Source: Mycolicibacterium peregrinum (lineage in GTDB: Bacteria > Actinomycetota > Actinomycetes > Mycobacteriales > Mycobacteriaceae). From it: a stretch of DNA of 64,000 nt. A program made the translations under genes and the position numbers. The notes below the pieces were generated by a model that worked only from the letters and a program-made list of their open reading frames with translations, made no database searches and was not told the origin of the DNA. This document shows, piece by piece, positions 55,241-63,936 of this stretch. The DNA lies in the NCBI RefSeq assembly GCF_001665785.1, contig NZ_LZSO01000033.1, forward strand, positions 80,739 to 144,738, read 5' to 3'. Each line of letters starts with the position of its first letter. Position 1 is the stretch's first letter.

Positions 55241-55627
55241 ATGACCGAATCCCCCAGCATCCGGGCGTTCTCGCTTCGCATGCAGCAGGCACCGATCGTC
55301 CGGGACAGACCCACCGCGTTGATCAGGCCGGCCACCGAACAGCTGCCGCCCCGGGTGATCCGGTACGTCCAGCGCCCGCCGGATCGGCCCTTCCTCCCGG
55401 TGCAGGGCGCCGTGGACCGGTGCAGTGTGTACAAGCTGCGGACGACACCGGGCCCGGACCAGAAATTCGACGACGACGGCGTCACGAAGATCGCCCGGTT
55501 CTCACGGTTCGGGTTGTTCGGGCCCGATCCGGCCGATCCCGCGTCATTCGCCCTGTCGGCACCGTTCGACGTTGCGATATGCCCGACTCTCGCACCGTAT
55601 GCGGCAGCGCGCTGCGCACGGATCTGA
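55241..55627 (+). CDS. Unknown 128-residue protein of the peptide cluster
   Basis: Starts MTESPSIRAFSLRMQQAPIV at ATG 55241. It is basic and Arg/Pro-rich in the first half (TALIRPATEQLPPRVIRYVQRPPDRPFLPVQGAV) and more hydrophobic near the end (ALSAPFDVAICPTLAPYAAA). I recognise no domain, signal or membrane helix. Its last 49 bp overlap the start of the reductase gene in another frame, suggesting coupled translation. Similarly sized unknown proteins often serve as peptide-binding partners in such clusters, but that is speculation. Confidence 0.6.
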   Translation: MTESPSIRAFSLRMQQAPIVRDRPTALIRPATEQLPPRVIRYVQRPPDRPFLPVQGAVDRCSVYKLRTTPGPDQKFDDDGVTKIARFSRFGLFGPDPADPASFALSAPFDVAICPTLAPYAAARCARI

Positions 55628-58600
55628 CGGCGGAACTGGCCGGGCGCGCTGCGGAACTGTACGCCGCCGACCCGCAGTTCCGCAGTTGCGTTCCGCTTCC
55701 CGAGGTGACCGCCGCGGTCCGTGAGGACGGCCTCGGACTGCCCGGCATCATCGCGGCGGTCATGACCGGCTATGCCGAGCGGCCAGCACTCGGCCGGTGC
55801 ACGGGGTCCGCGCCGCACACGATCAGCTACCGGGATCTCTGGCAGCGGATCAATGCGATCGCCACGGATTGGCATGCCCACCACGGATTTCCGATCTCGG
55901 CGGGCGATTTCGTCTGCACGTTGGGCTTCGCGAGCCCCGACTACATCACCGTGGACCTGGCCTGCGCCCTGACCGGCGCCGTGACGGTCCCGGTCCAGTA
56001 CGGTGCGCACATCGGGCAGCTGAGCGGGGTGCTGGCGGAGACCGGGGCGTCGGTCCTCGCCGTCAGCTCGGATCAACTGCCTACCGCGGTCGAGGCCGCA
56101 CTCACCGCTCCCGGCCTGCGCCGCATCATCGTCTTCGACCATCGAGCTGGCATCGACGCTTCTCGCCACACTTTCGAGCAGGCCCAGTTGCGGTTGACGA
56201 AGGTTCCACGCCCGATTCTGATCGAAACACTCGACGAGGTCATCCGGCGCGGCCTCCGACTGCCACATGCAGCCTCGCCACCCACACCGCTGCCGTCTGC
56301 CGACCCCGACCGGCTCGTCGGCCTGTCCTACACGTCGGGCAGCACCGGGACTCCCAAGGCCGCGATGTACACCGAACGCATGGTCGCCGGCACCTGGCGC
56401 AATTCCGTTGCCATACCGGTGATTTCCTACAACTACATGCCGATGAGCCATTACGGCGGGAAGGCGCTGGTCTTCACCACGCTGGCCAGTGGCGGCACTG
56501 CGTATTTCGCCGGCGCACCGGACATGTCGAGGTTGTTCGACGACATCGCCGCGGTGCGTCCCACTGTGCTTCCGCTGATCCCCCGGGTGTCCGAGATGAT
56601 CTTCAGCAGGTACCAGAACGAATTCGACGCGCGTTGGACACCGGCCGCGGATCCCGCATCATTGGGCGCGCAGGTGATGGCCCACGTGCGCGAGAACGTG
56701 CTCGGCGGGCGCCTGCTTCTGGCAGCTTCCGGAAGCGCACCGTTGTCGGCGGAGCTCACCGCGTTCATCGAAACGTGTCTGCGTATCCACCTCACAATCG
56801 GTTACGGCACTACCGAAACCGGCAATGTGCTCAATGACGGCCGGGTGGTTCGGCCCCCGGTGATCGACTACAAACTGGTCGACGTTCCCGAGCTGGGGTA
56901 CTTCAGCACCGACCGGCCATATCCCCGCGGCGAACTTCTCGTGAAATCCGAGGTCCTCAGCCCCGGCTACTACCACCGACCGGACGCGACGGACACGGCG
57001 TTCGACGGCGAGGGCTACTACCGTACGGGTGACGTCATGGCCGAGATCGGGCCGGATCACCTGGCATTCGTGGACCGTCGCAGCAACGTGGTCAAGCTGT
57101 CGCAAGGCGAGTTCGTCGCGCTCTCCCACCTGGAGTCGGTGTTCATCGCCAGTCCGTACATCCGGCAGATCTTCGTGTACGGCAGCAGCCGTCGCGCGTT
57201 CGTCCTGGCGGTGGTAGTTCCTGAGCGGACACCCGGTCAACCCGCCGCCACCAAGGCGACCATCCTCGAATCGCTGCGGACGATTGCCCGTGACAACGCT
57301 CTGCGTCCCTATGAGGTGCCCCGCGACATCCTGATCGATCCCCGGCCGTTCAGCGTCGACAACGGACTGCTCACCGCCACCGCCAAGCCGGCCCGACCAG
57401 CGCTGAATGCCCGGTATCGTGCTCAGCTCGAACAGACCTATGTCGACATCGCCGACCGCCAGGCCGCCGAGCTCTCCACACTTCGGCGGGGCGTCGCGGA
57501 CCGGCCCGTGCTGGAGACCGTGCGCCGGGCCGCCGCCGCCACGCTGGGGATCACCACCATCGATGCCGACACGGTCCTGAGTGACATCGGCATCGATTCC
57601 CTGGCCGCACTGACGTTGGCAACTCAGCTGTCCGAGATCTTCGGTAACCCGGTGGCTGCCGCTGCCCTCATCGATCCCACCCGCAGCGTGAGCGGGATCG
57701 CCTCGCTGATCGAAGTACAACGTCACGCCGTCCCTCGCCCGGCCTGCTCGGGTGTTCACGGCCAGTGCACCGACCGTGTGTACGCCCGAGATCTCACCCT
57801 GGACCGGTTCATCGACGCGCGCACGATCGAACGGGACCGGCACGTGGCCCCGGCCCTCGGCCCGCCCCGGACGGTCCTGCTGACGGGCGCCAACGGCTTT
57901 CTCGGACAACTACTCTGCGCGGAGTGGTTACGCCGCCTGGCACCCATCGGTGGCACGGTGATCTGCCTGGTCCGGGGCGCCGACAACGCCGACGCCCGCC
58001 GCCGGATGAAAGCCGAGTTCGGTCCGCCCGCGGAATCCCGGCTGGAGGTCCTCGCGGGTGATCTCACCGACGAGCACCTCGGGCTGGACGGTGCCACCTG
58101 GTCGCGGCTGGCGACCACGGTCGATCTGATCGGGCATTCGGGTGCCCTGGTCAATCACCTACTGCCCTACCCGGAACTGTTCGGCCCCAACGTCGTCGGC
58201 ACCGCCGGCCTGATCCGCCTGGCGATCACCGGCAAATCGAAACGATTCGCCTTCGTTTCCACCGCGGCGGCGGGCACCACCGATGACGGCCGGCCGCTTC
58301 CCGAGGACGCCGACATCCGGATCGGTTGCCCGGCCCGCGTCCGCAACACGGCACCCGCGAACGGCTATGTGATCAGCAAGTGGGCCGCAGAGGTTCTGCT
58401 GCGCCGGGCCCACGACGCCCACGGACTGTCTGTGACGGTATTCCGCCCCGGAATGATCCTGGCGCACAGTCGATTCAATGACCACCTCAATGTCGGTGAC
58501 GTGTTCACCCGGCTCGTGTTGAGCCTGGTCGCGACCGGGATCGCACCGCCGTCGTTCTACCGGCAGCCGGCCAACCGCCCGCATTACGACGGCCTGCCGG

Positions 58601-59013
58601 TCGACTTCGTCGCCGCAGCCATCGTGGAACTGGCGGCCGGGCCCGGACCCGTGGGCGGATTCGCGACCTACAACGTGGTGAACGACCACGACGATGCCAT
58701 CTCGCTCGATGAGGTCGTGGACTGGCTGGTCGAGGCGGGGCACCCGGTCACTCGGATCAACTCCCACCGGGAGTGGGCGGCCCGGTTCGAGACGGCCATG
58801 CACGCGCTACCGGTGCGGCAACGCCGGCACTGCCTGCTCCCGCTCATGGCGGCGTTCGCCGAGCCCGCCGAAGCCGTTGCGGGATCGGCCTTTCCCACAC
58901 AGCGATTCCGCGAGGGCCTCCAGATGAGTGGCGCAGCGTTCTCGGTACCCCACCTGACACCAGATCTCATCCACGGCTATCTCACCGCGTTGCGTCACCG
59001 TGGTTTGCTGTGA
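55579..59013 (+). CDS. Carboxylic acid reductase (A-PCP-R)
   Basis: An 1144-residue enzyme that activates a carboxylic acid with ATP, holds it as a thioester and reduces it to an aldehyde with NADPH. The adenylation domain has LSYTSGSTGTPKAAMYTE (about 248-265) and IGYGTTETGNVL; the carrier domain has DIGIDSLAAL with Ser674 as phosphopantetheine site; the reductase domain has LLTGANGFLGQLL (about 768) and a YxxxK pair (Tyr930, Lys934 in NGYVISKWAAE). Length and layout match known mycobacterial CARs, which use fatty or aromatic acids. The acid could be a fatty acid, or the peptide C-terminus. ATG 55579 is the only good start. Confidence 0.9.
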   Translation: MPDSRTVCGSALRTDLTAELAGRAAELYAADPQFRSCVPLPEVTAAVREDGLGLPGIIAAVMTGYAERPALGRCTGSAPHTISYRDLWQRINAIATDWHAHHGFPISAGDFVCTLGFASPDYITVDLACALTGAVTVPVQYGAHIGQLSGVLAETGASVLAVSSDQLPTAVEAALTAPGLRRIIVFDHRAGIDASRHTFEQAQLRLTKVPRPILIETLDEVIRRGLRLPHAASPPTPLPSADPDRLVGLSYTSGSTGTPKAAMYTERMVAGTWRNSVAIPVISYNYMPMSHYGGKALVFTTLASGGTAYFAGAPDMSRLFDDIAAVRPTVLPLIPRVSEMIFSRYQNEFDARWTPAADPASLGAQVMAHVRENVLGGRLLLAASGSAPLSAELTAFIETCLRIHLTIGYGTTETGNVLNDGRVVRPPVIDYKLVDVPELGYFSTDRPYPRGELLVKSEVLSPGYYHRPDATDTAFDGEGYYRTGDVMAEIGPDHLAFVDRRSNVVKLSQGEFVALSHLESVFIASPYIRQIFVYGSSRRAFVLAVVVPERTPGQPAATKATILESLRTIARDNALRPYEVPRDILIDPRPFSVDNGLLTATAKPARPALNARYRAQLEQTYVDIADRQAAELSTLRRGVADRPVLETVRRAAAATLGITTIDADTVLSDIGIDSLAALTLATQLSEIFGNPVAAAALIDPTRSVSGIASLIEVQRHAVPRPACSGVHGQCTDRVYARDLTLDRFIDARTIERDRHVAPALGPPRTVLLTGANGFLGQLLCAEWLRRLAPIGGTVICLVRGADNADARRRMKAEFGPPAESRLEVLAGDLTDEHLGLDGATWSRLATTVDLIGHSGALVNHLLPYPELFGPNVVGTAGLIRLAITGKSKRFAFVSTAAAGTTDDGRPLPEDADIRIGCPARVRNTAPANGYVISKWAAEVLLRRAHDAHGLSVTVFRPGMILAHSRFNDHLNVGDVFTRLVLSLVATGIAPPSFYRQPANRPHYDGLPVDFVAAAIVELAAGPGPVGGFATYNVVNDHDDAISLDEVVDWLVEAGHPVTRINSHREWAARFETAMHALPVRQRRHCLLPLMAAFAEPAEAVAGSAFPTQRFREGLQMSGAAFSVPHLTPDLIHGYLTALRHRGLL

Positions 59014-59034
59014 GGCAGTGCGGTGATCGTCGGT

Positions 59035-60456
59035 TCAGAGCAGCCCGTCGCGCCGCAGACCCTCGACTGATTGCGTGATCGCCGCGCAGACCGCATCCAT
59101 CACTTCGGTGTCGTGCGCGGCGGTGAACAGCGGGTACAGGAACTCGGGAAGGTGCACCCCGGCCTCGCGCAGGTAGTAGGTCCACATGTATTCGGCCACC
59201 GCATGGCGCTGTGGGTGCACCAGGTCGACGAACTCCTCGGCGCCCATGGTGCCGAACAGTGGTCGGACGAGCGACTCGTAACGCCGGATCGCAATCGGGA
59301 AGCCTGCTTCAACGCGGAGTCGCTGCAGGTGCCCGGCGAATCGATCGGCCGCTGCCCTGGTGGTCGCGTACACGGTGTCACCGTGGTCGCGCAGATATGC
59401 GAGCTGGGCCAGGCCGGCCGTGCAGGACAGAACGTTGCCGCAGAAGGTTCCGAGCACCCTGGTCCTGGTCTGCATGTCGCGAAGATGTTCCCCTGTGGTG
59501 ACGCCCATCTCGATGATGTCGGCGCGCCCCACGGTGGCTCCGATGGGCAGGCCGCCGCCGATGACCTTGCCGAAACTCGCCAGGTCGGGCGTGGGGCCCC
59601 GGGCGTCGAGCGCGCTGCCGAACCGGAACCGGAAACCGGTCAGCACCTCATCGAACACCAGCAGGACACCGTGTCGCGATGTCACCTCACGCAACCCGGA
59701 CAGGAATTCGCGGTCCAACCGCGGCCAACCGGAGCGGATCGGCTCGACGATCACACAGGCGAGTTCGGTGGCCCGCGCCTCGATCACCTCGAATGCGCTG
59801 CGGTCATAGGGCAGCACGATCGTCGACGACGCCACCGACGGTGGGACGCCGGGCATCGACGGCGTCACCGTCCCGTCGGGCAGCCGTGCGGCCAGAACGT
59901 CGGTGTGGTGGCCGTGATAGCACTGGTCGAACATCGCGATCAGCGGGCGCCGGGTGTAGGTACGGGCCAGCTTGAGCGCGTGCATCGTCGCTTCGGTGCC
60001 GGAACTGCTGAAGAATCCGCCTTCGGCCCACCCCACGGCGGCCAGCAGCAGACTCATCAGGGCGGTCTCCGTCTCATGCCCCGCCGCGAACGACAGGCCG
60101 TCGCCGAGGGCGGACCGCAGCGCATCGGTCACCACCGGGGCCGCATGGCCGAGGATGTTGGCCCCACGTCCGTTGTCGAGGTCGATGAACTGGTTGCCGT
60201 CGAGGTCGGCCACGTGCGCGCCGCGCGCCCAGGCCACCATCATCGGCAGGAGCCTGGGCATACCGTCGACATAGTGGTTGTGAATACCGTTGCGCGCGCG
60301 GTGGACCACGGCGCCAACGGTTTTCGGTTGCCTACGGGTCAGTTCGCCGATACATTTCAGTTCGCTCAACCGCCGGTTCAGTCCGGCAGGATCGAGCATG
60401 AGCGCCCGAGTGGTGAAGGGCACCTGCGGATTCACGGTGCCCGTCGTCGGGTTCAT
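59035..60456 (-). CDS. Class III aminotransferase/glutamate-1-semialdehyde aminomutase-like
   Basis: A 473-residue PLP enzyme. FFSSSGTEATMHALKLAR (148-165) binds the cofactor phosphate, FDEVLTGFR has Asp269, and DLASFGKVIGGGLPIGA contains the Schiff-base Lys297. The central part is like HemL, but a 60-residue N-terminal extension and the absence of other heme genes argue against tetrapyrrole synthesis. Next to an aldehyde-forming reductase, it may aminate the aldehyde to an amine. It is convergent with the reductase gene and follows the metalloprotease gene by 9 bp. Confidence 0.82.
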   Translation of the reverse strand: MNPTTGTVNPQVPFTTRALMLDPAGLNRRLSELKCIGELTRRQPKTVGAVVHRARNGIHNHYVDGMPRLLPMMVAWARGAHVADLDGNQFIDLDNGRGANILGHAAPVVTDALRSALGDGLSFAAGHETETALMSLLLAAVGWAEGGFFSSSGTEATMHALKLARTYTRRPLIAMFDQCYHGHHTDVLAARLPDGTVTPSMPGVPPSVASSTIVLPYDRSAFEVIEARATELACVIVEPIRSGWPRLDREFLSGLREVTSRHGVLLVFDEVLTGFRFRFGSALDARGPTPDLASFGKVIGGGLPIGATVGRADIIEMGVTTGEHLRDMQTRTRVLGTFCGNVLSCTAGLAQLAYLRDHGDTVYATTRAAADRFAGHLQRLRVEAGFPIAIRRYESLVRPLFGTMGAEEFVDLVHPQRHAVAEYMWTYYLREAGVHLPEFLYPLFTAAHDTEVMDAVCAAITQSVEGLRRDGLL

Positions 60457-60465
60457 CCGGCACCG

Positions 60466-61851
60466 CTAGTCCGGCCGGCCGACCCCGTCGGCCCACAACC
60501 CCGGCCAGTTGCCGGCCACCTGCTTCGGATAGCCGTTGTCCACCCGCGAGGTTGCGATGTCGTAGCGGATGTACTGCGATCCCTTGAAGAAGTAGGCCTT
60601 GCCGTTGTTCCTGATCACCGCATGATCGATGCCGCTCTCATATTCGGCCGGCAGGTTCGGCGCCCAGTTGCCCTTGATCGGCTGGGGATAGCCCGCATCG
60701 ACCTGGTCGGTGGCGATGTCATAACGCAGGTACTCCGAGCCCTTGAAGAAGTAGGCCTTGCTGTTGGGCCACACCACGACCGCGTCGAACCCATCCGGCC
60801 ACACCCCCGGCCAGCTCGCCGAGATGTCCATCGGATAGCCGGGATCCACCTGGTCGGTCGGCAGATCGAATCGGACGTACTGACTGCCCTTGAAGAAATA
60901 GGCCTTGCCGTTGGTCCACAGGACGTCCGCGTCGATCCCGTCGGCGAAGTCGGCCGGGAACCCTTTCCAGAATCCGGCGATCGGCAGCGGATAGCCGGGG
61001 TCGGTCTTGCCTGTCGCGTCGTCGAACCGGGCGTACTGCGACCCGTTGAAGAAATACAACTTGCCGTTGGGCCACACCGAACTCGGCGAAACCGGGCCCG
61101 GGTACAGGCTGGCCGCGAACTGGGCGTCCAGGTTGTCGATGTCGGTTCCGCCCGGCACGGCGATCCCATCGGTCATGATCGACCCGGGCAGGTCGTAGCA
61201 CATGATCGAGTTCTCGTCGGTCTCGTTGGTCGCGGTCAACGCCGAGACGTCGAACGGAGTCAATACCTGCTCGATCACCTCATCACGCGACCACCCCTGG
61301 GTCGCCATGAACAGGGCGATGGCCTTCTCGCGGTCGATGCGGTCGACGATCGCCTTGCGCCGGTGCTCATGTGGGAAGCCCAGGGTGTGCCCCGTCTCGT
61401 GCCGCACGACCCGGTGAAATTCTGACTCGGTCGTGTTCATCGTGAAGCCCTCGAGGTTCATGGTCTGCTCGTTCGCCGCGGCGAGCAGGATGTCGGTGCC
61501 GAGGTACGACCAATAACCGTCGCCGGCAACGCGCGCGATCCGCACCTGGGGGTTGACGGCGGACGGCACGAACCTGACGTTGGCCCAGGCTCCCCACGCG
61601 TTCATGTGGGCCAGGATTCGGCGCTGCAAGTCGGCCGGCGGGGAGTCGAGGAAGCCGACCGTGAGCCGGACACCTCCGGCGCTCCAGCGCTTGTTGGTCA
61701 TGACCGCCAGATGCTCCCGCGACGGTAGGTCGTCCGCGGACAGCCCCGTGATGTTGGGCGCATTCGCCGGATTGACCTCGACGGCCGCCTCCGCGGAGGC
61801 GACCACTTTGTCCGCAGGCAACCCCTTGATCGTGCACGGTATGAATGTCAT
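60466..61851 (-). CDS. Astacin-like (M12A) metalloprotease with hemopexin repeats
   Basis: A 461-residue protein. The zinc site HETGHTLGFPHEH (151-163) fits the HExxHxxGFxHE consensus of astacins, with Met-turn SIMCYD (215-220), Met217 and Tyr219. From residue 255 there are four hemopexin-like repeats, each with YFFKGSQYVRFD-type strands about 50 residues apart. No signal peptide is evident, though MTFIPCTIKGLPADK could be a short propeptide. GGAGG precedes ATG 61851; a longer frame to 61923 lacks support. It shares the promoter region, with palindrome copy 4, with the divergent alpha-dioxygenase. Confidence 0.85.
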   Translation of the reverse strand: MTFIPCTIKGLPADKVVASAEAAVEVNPANAPNITGLSADDLPSREHLAVMTNKRWSAGGVRLTVGFLDSPPADLQRRILAHMNAWGAWANVRFVPSAVNPQVRIARVAGDGYWSYLGTDILLAAANEQTMNLEGFTMNTTESEFHRVVRHETGHTLGFPHEHRRKAIVDRIDREKAIALFMATQGWSRDEVIEQVLTPFDVSALTATNETDENSIMCYDLPGSIMTDGIAVPGGTDIDNLDAQFAASLYPGPVSPSSVWPNGKLYFFNGSQYARFDDATGKTDPGYPLPIAGFWKGFPADFADGIDADVLWTNGKAYFFKGSQYVRFDLPTDQVDPGYPMDISASWPGVWPDGFDAVVVWPNSKAYFFKGSEYLRYDIATDQVDAGYPQPIKGNWAPNLPAEYESGIDHAVIRNNGKAYFFKGSQYIRYDIATSRVDNGYPKQVAGNWPGLWADGVGRPD

Positions 61852-62023
61852 CGTCGTCCCTCCTTCGGTTCCGGACGTGATCGGTGTCAACGCCGAACCT
61901 AGGACGGACCAGCGCGTGGCCACACGAGTGGAGCGCTACCTGTATTCGGGGTGTCCTGAACCGGGACACACCTCGTGACCTGCCGGTGGCTGCGCGCGGG
62001 CCGCCCCGTCCGGCGCACGGGTT

Positions 62024-62040
62024 CGAGTAGCCGACTACTC
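62024..62040. promoter_or_regulatory. Copy 4 of the CGAGTAGYCGAYTACYC near-palindrome
   Basis: CGAGTAGCCGACTACTC, the most symmetrical copy, in the 261-bp divergent region; it ends 72 bp before the alpha-dioxygenase ATG and lies 173 bp before the metalloprotease start. Confidence 0.65.
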
Positions 62041-62112
62041 ATGTCATTTCTGCTTCCGTGAACAACAATCGAGGCCGACAGGCTCGATATCTCGGCCGGA
62101 GGGAAACAACGA

Positions 62113-63936
62113 ATGGTGGCCACGGCGAGACAGACATCAGCGTTCGTCGCCGCTGTCTGGTCCCGGTCGCGATCGCTGACGGCCACCCTCGCGGCCCGGG
62201 TCGCCCAGTACATCGATCAGACGGTGGGGTGGGCCCGGCTCCCCAAGACGATCGGGCTGGCCGTCCTCATCGGCCTGCGCCATCAGCTGCGAACGTCGAA
62301 TCTGTATGCCGCGGAGCCGGGTCCGATCCCGCCGGGCGGCCCCGCCGAGGTAGGCAACTATCTGGGTGCGCGCACCCGCGACGGGTCCTACAACGATCTG
62401 AAAGACCCGGGCATGGGGTCCGTGGGTTGCCGGTTCGGCCGCAACGTCCCGCCCGAACACTGCTATCCGGAATCCGACCAGCGATTGCTCGACCCCAATC
62501 CACGGCTGATCAGCCGCACCCTGCTGACCCGCGACAGTTTTCAGCCCGCGACCACACTGAACCTGCTGGCCGCCGCGTGGATTCAGTTCGAGGTGCACGA
62601 CTGGTTCGCCCACGGCTCGGTCGCCACCCGCCCCTGGGTGGTGCCGCTGCGCGACGACGATCCATGGCCACAGCGGCCGATGCGCGTCGAGCGCACACCG
62701 CCGGACCCTCATCCCGGTCCCGCCGGCCCGCCCACCTTCGTCACCCAGGAGTCGCACTGGTGGGACGCCTCCCAGATTTACGGGACCACACCGGCATTCG
62801 CCAGCGCCCTGCGTGCACCCGACGGCAGGCTGCGCATCGACGAGTCCGGCCTACCGCCCGCCGAGGTCGAGGCGACCGCCGATCTCACCGGCACCGCGGG
62901 GAACTTCTGGGTGGGCCTGGCACTGCTGCACTCGCTGTTCATGCGTGAGCACAACGCCATCTGCGATCACCTGGCGCAGAAGTACCCGTACCTGACCGGT
63001 CAGCAGCTCTACGACAAGGCGCGGCTGGTCAATTCCGCATTGATGGCAAAGATCCACACCGTGGACTGGACGCCGGCCATCATCGCGCACCCGACAACGG
63101 TGACGGCGATGCGGGTCAATTGGTTCGGGCTGCTGGGCGAGAAGCTGGGCCCCCGGTTCAGGCATAGCTTCGGACGCGTCAGCAGCAGTCCCCTGCTGCA
63201 CGGCATCCCCGGGTCGCCCACCACCCATCACGGGGTGCCGTACTCGTTGACCGAGGAATTCGTGGCGGTGTACCGGATGCACCCGCTGATCCCCGACGAG
63301 TTTACGTTCCGCGCACTGGCCGACGACCATGTCACCGCCCGGCACGAGCTACCCGACCTGTCGGTGCTCAATGTGCGTGCCCGACTGACCGAAACCCCGA
63401 TGTCCGACCTCTTCTATTCCTTCGGCCGCGCCCATCCCGGCGCGCTGTCGCTGCACAACTTCCCCAGACATCTGCAGCACATGCACCGGGTGGACGGCAC
63501 CCTGATCGACCTGGCCACGATCGATCTGATCCGCTGCCGGGAACGAGGCGTGCCGCGGTACAACGAGTTCCGGAAGCTGTTCCGGCTCAAGCCGGTGACG
63601 ACGTTCGAGGAGCTGACCGGCGACACCGCGCGGGCGGCCGAACTGCGCGAGATCTACGACGATGACGTGGACCTCGTGGACCTGCTCATCGGCCTGTACG
63701 CCGAGCCCAAACCATCCGGATTCGGCTTCAGCGACACCGCATTCCGGGTCTTCATCCTGATGGCCACCCGCCGCCTGGAAAGCGATCGCTTCTTCACCAC
63801 CGACTTCCGCGACGAGACCTACACCGTCGCCGGCATGAAGTGGGTTCGGGACAACGACATGCGCTCGGTGTTGTTGCGGCACTTCCCCGAACTGGCCCCC
63901 GCCCTGGCCGGGGTGGCCAACCCGTTCGCCCCCTAA
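62113..63936 (+). CDS. Fatty acid alpha-dioxygenase (animal heme peroxidase superfamily)
   Basis: A 607-residue heme protein strongly resembling plant alpha-DOX, which adds oxygen at C2 of fatty acids; the hydroperoxide then loses CO2 to give an aldehyde one carbon shorter. Shared signatures: WIQFEVHDWFAH with distal His162, WWDASQIYG, KIHTVDWT with His315 and Thr316, YSLTEEFVAVYRMHPLIPDE with radical Tyr387 and proximal His390, GVPRYNEFRKLF, and ILMATRRLESDRFFTTDF, whose Arg should bind the carboxylate. All expected active-site residues are present. GGAGGG precedes ATG 62113. The N-terminal 60 residues may attach to membranes. Confidence 0.9.
   Translation: MVATARQTSAFVAAVWSRSRSLTATLAARVAQYIDQTVGWARLPKTIGLAVLIGLRHQLRTSNLYAAEPGPIPPGGPAEVGNYLGARTRDGSYNDLKDPGMGSVGCRFGRNVPPEHCYPESDQRLLDPNPRLISRTLLTRDSFQPATTLNLLAAAWIQFEVHDWFAHGSVATRPWVVPLRDDDPWPQRPMRVERTPPDPHPGPAGPPTFVTQESHWWDASQIYGTTPAFASALRAPDGRLRIDESGLPPAEVEATADLTGTAGNFWVGLALLHSLFMREHNAICDHLAQKYPYLTGQQLYDKARLVNSALMAKIHTVDWTPAIIAHPTTVTAMRVNWFGLLGEKLGPRFRHSFGRVSSSPLLHGIPGSPTTHHGVPYSLTEEFVAVYRMHPLIPDEFTFRALADDHVTARHELPDLSVLNVRARLTETPMSDLFYSFGRAHPGALSLHNFPRHLQHMHRVDGTLIDLATIDLIRCRERGVPRYNEFRKLFRLKPVTTFEELTGDTARAAELREIYDDDVDLVDLLIGLYAEPKPSGFGFSDTAFRVFILMATRRLESDRFFTTDFRDETYTVAGMKWVRDNDMRSVLLRHFPELAPALAGVANPFAP

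Noticed and set aside
59035..60456. Aminotransferase as glutamate-1-semialdehyde aminomutase (hemL)
   Set aside because: The N-terminal extension, cluster context and absence of other tetrapyrrole genes make a heme-pathway role unlikely.
59071..61425. Open frame of 784 codons opposite the aminotransferase and metalloprotease genes
   Set aside because: Spans two real genes and their junction in antisense; composition typical of a shadow frame.
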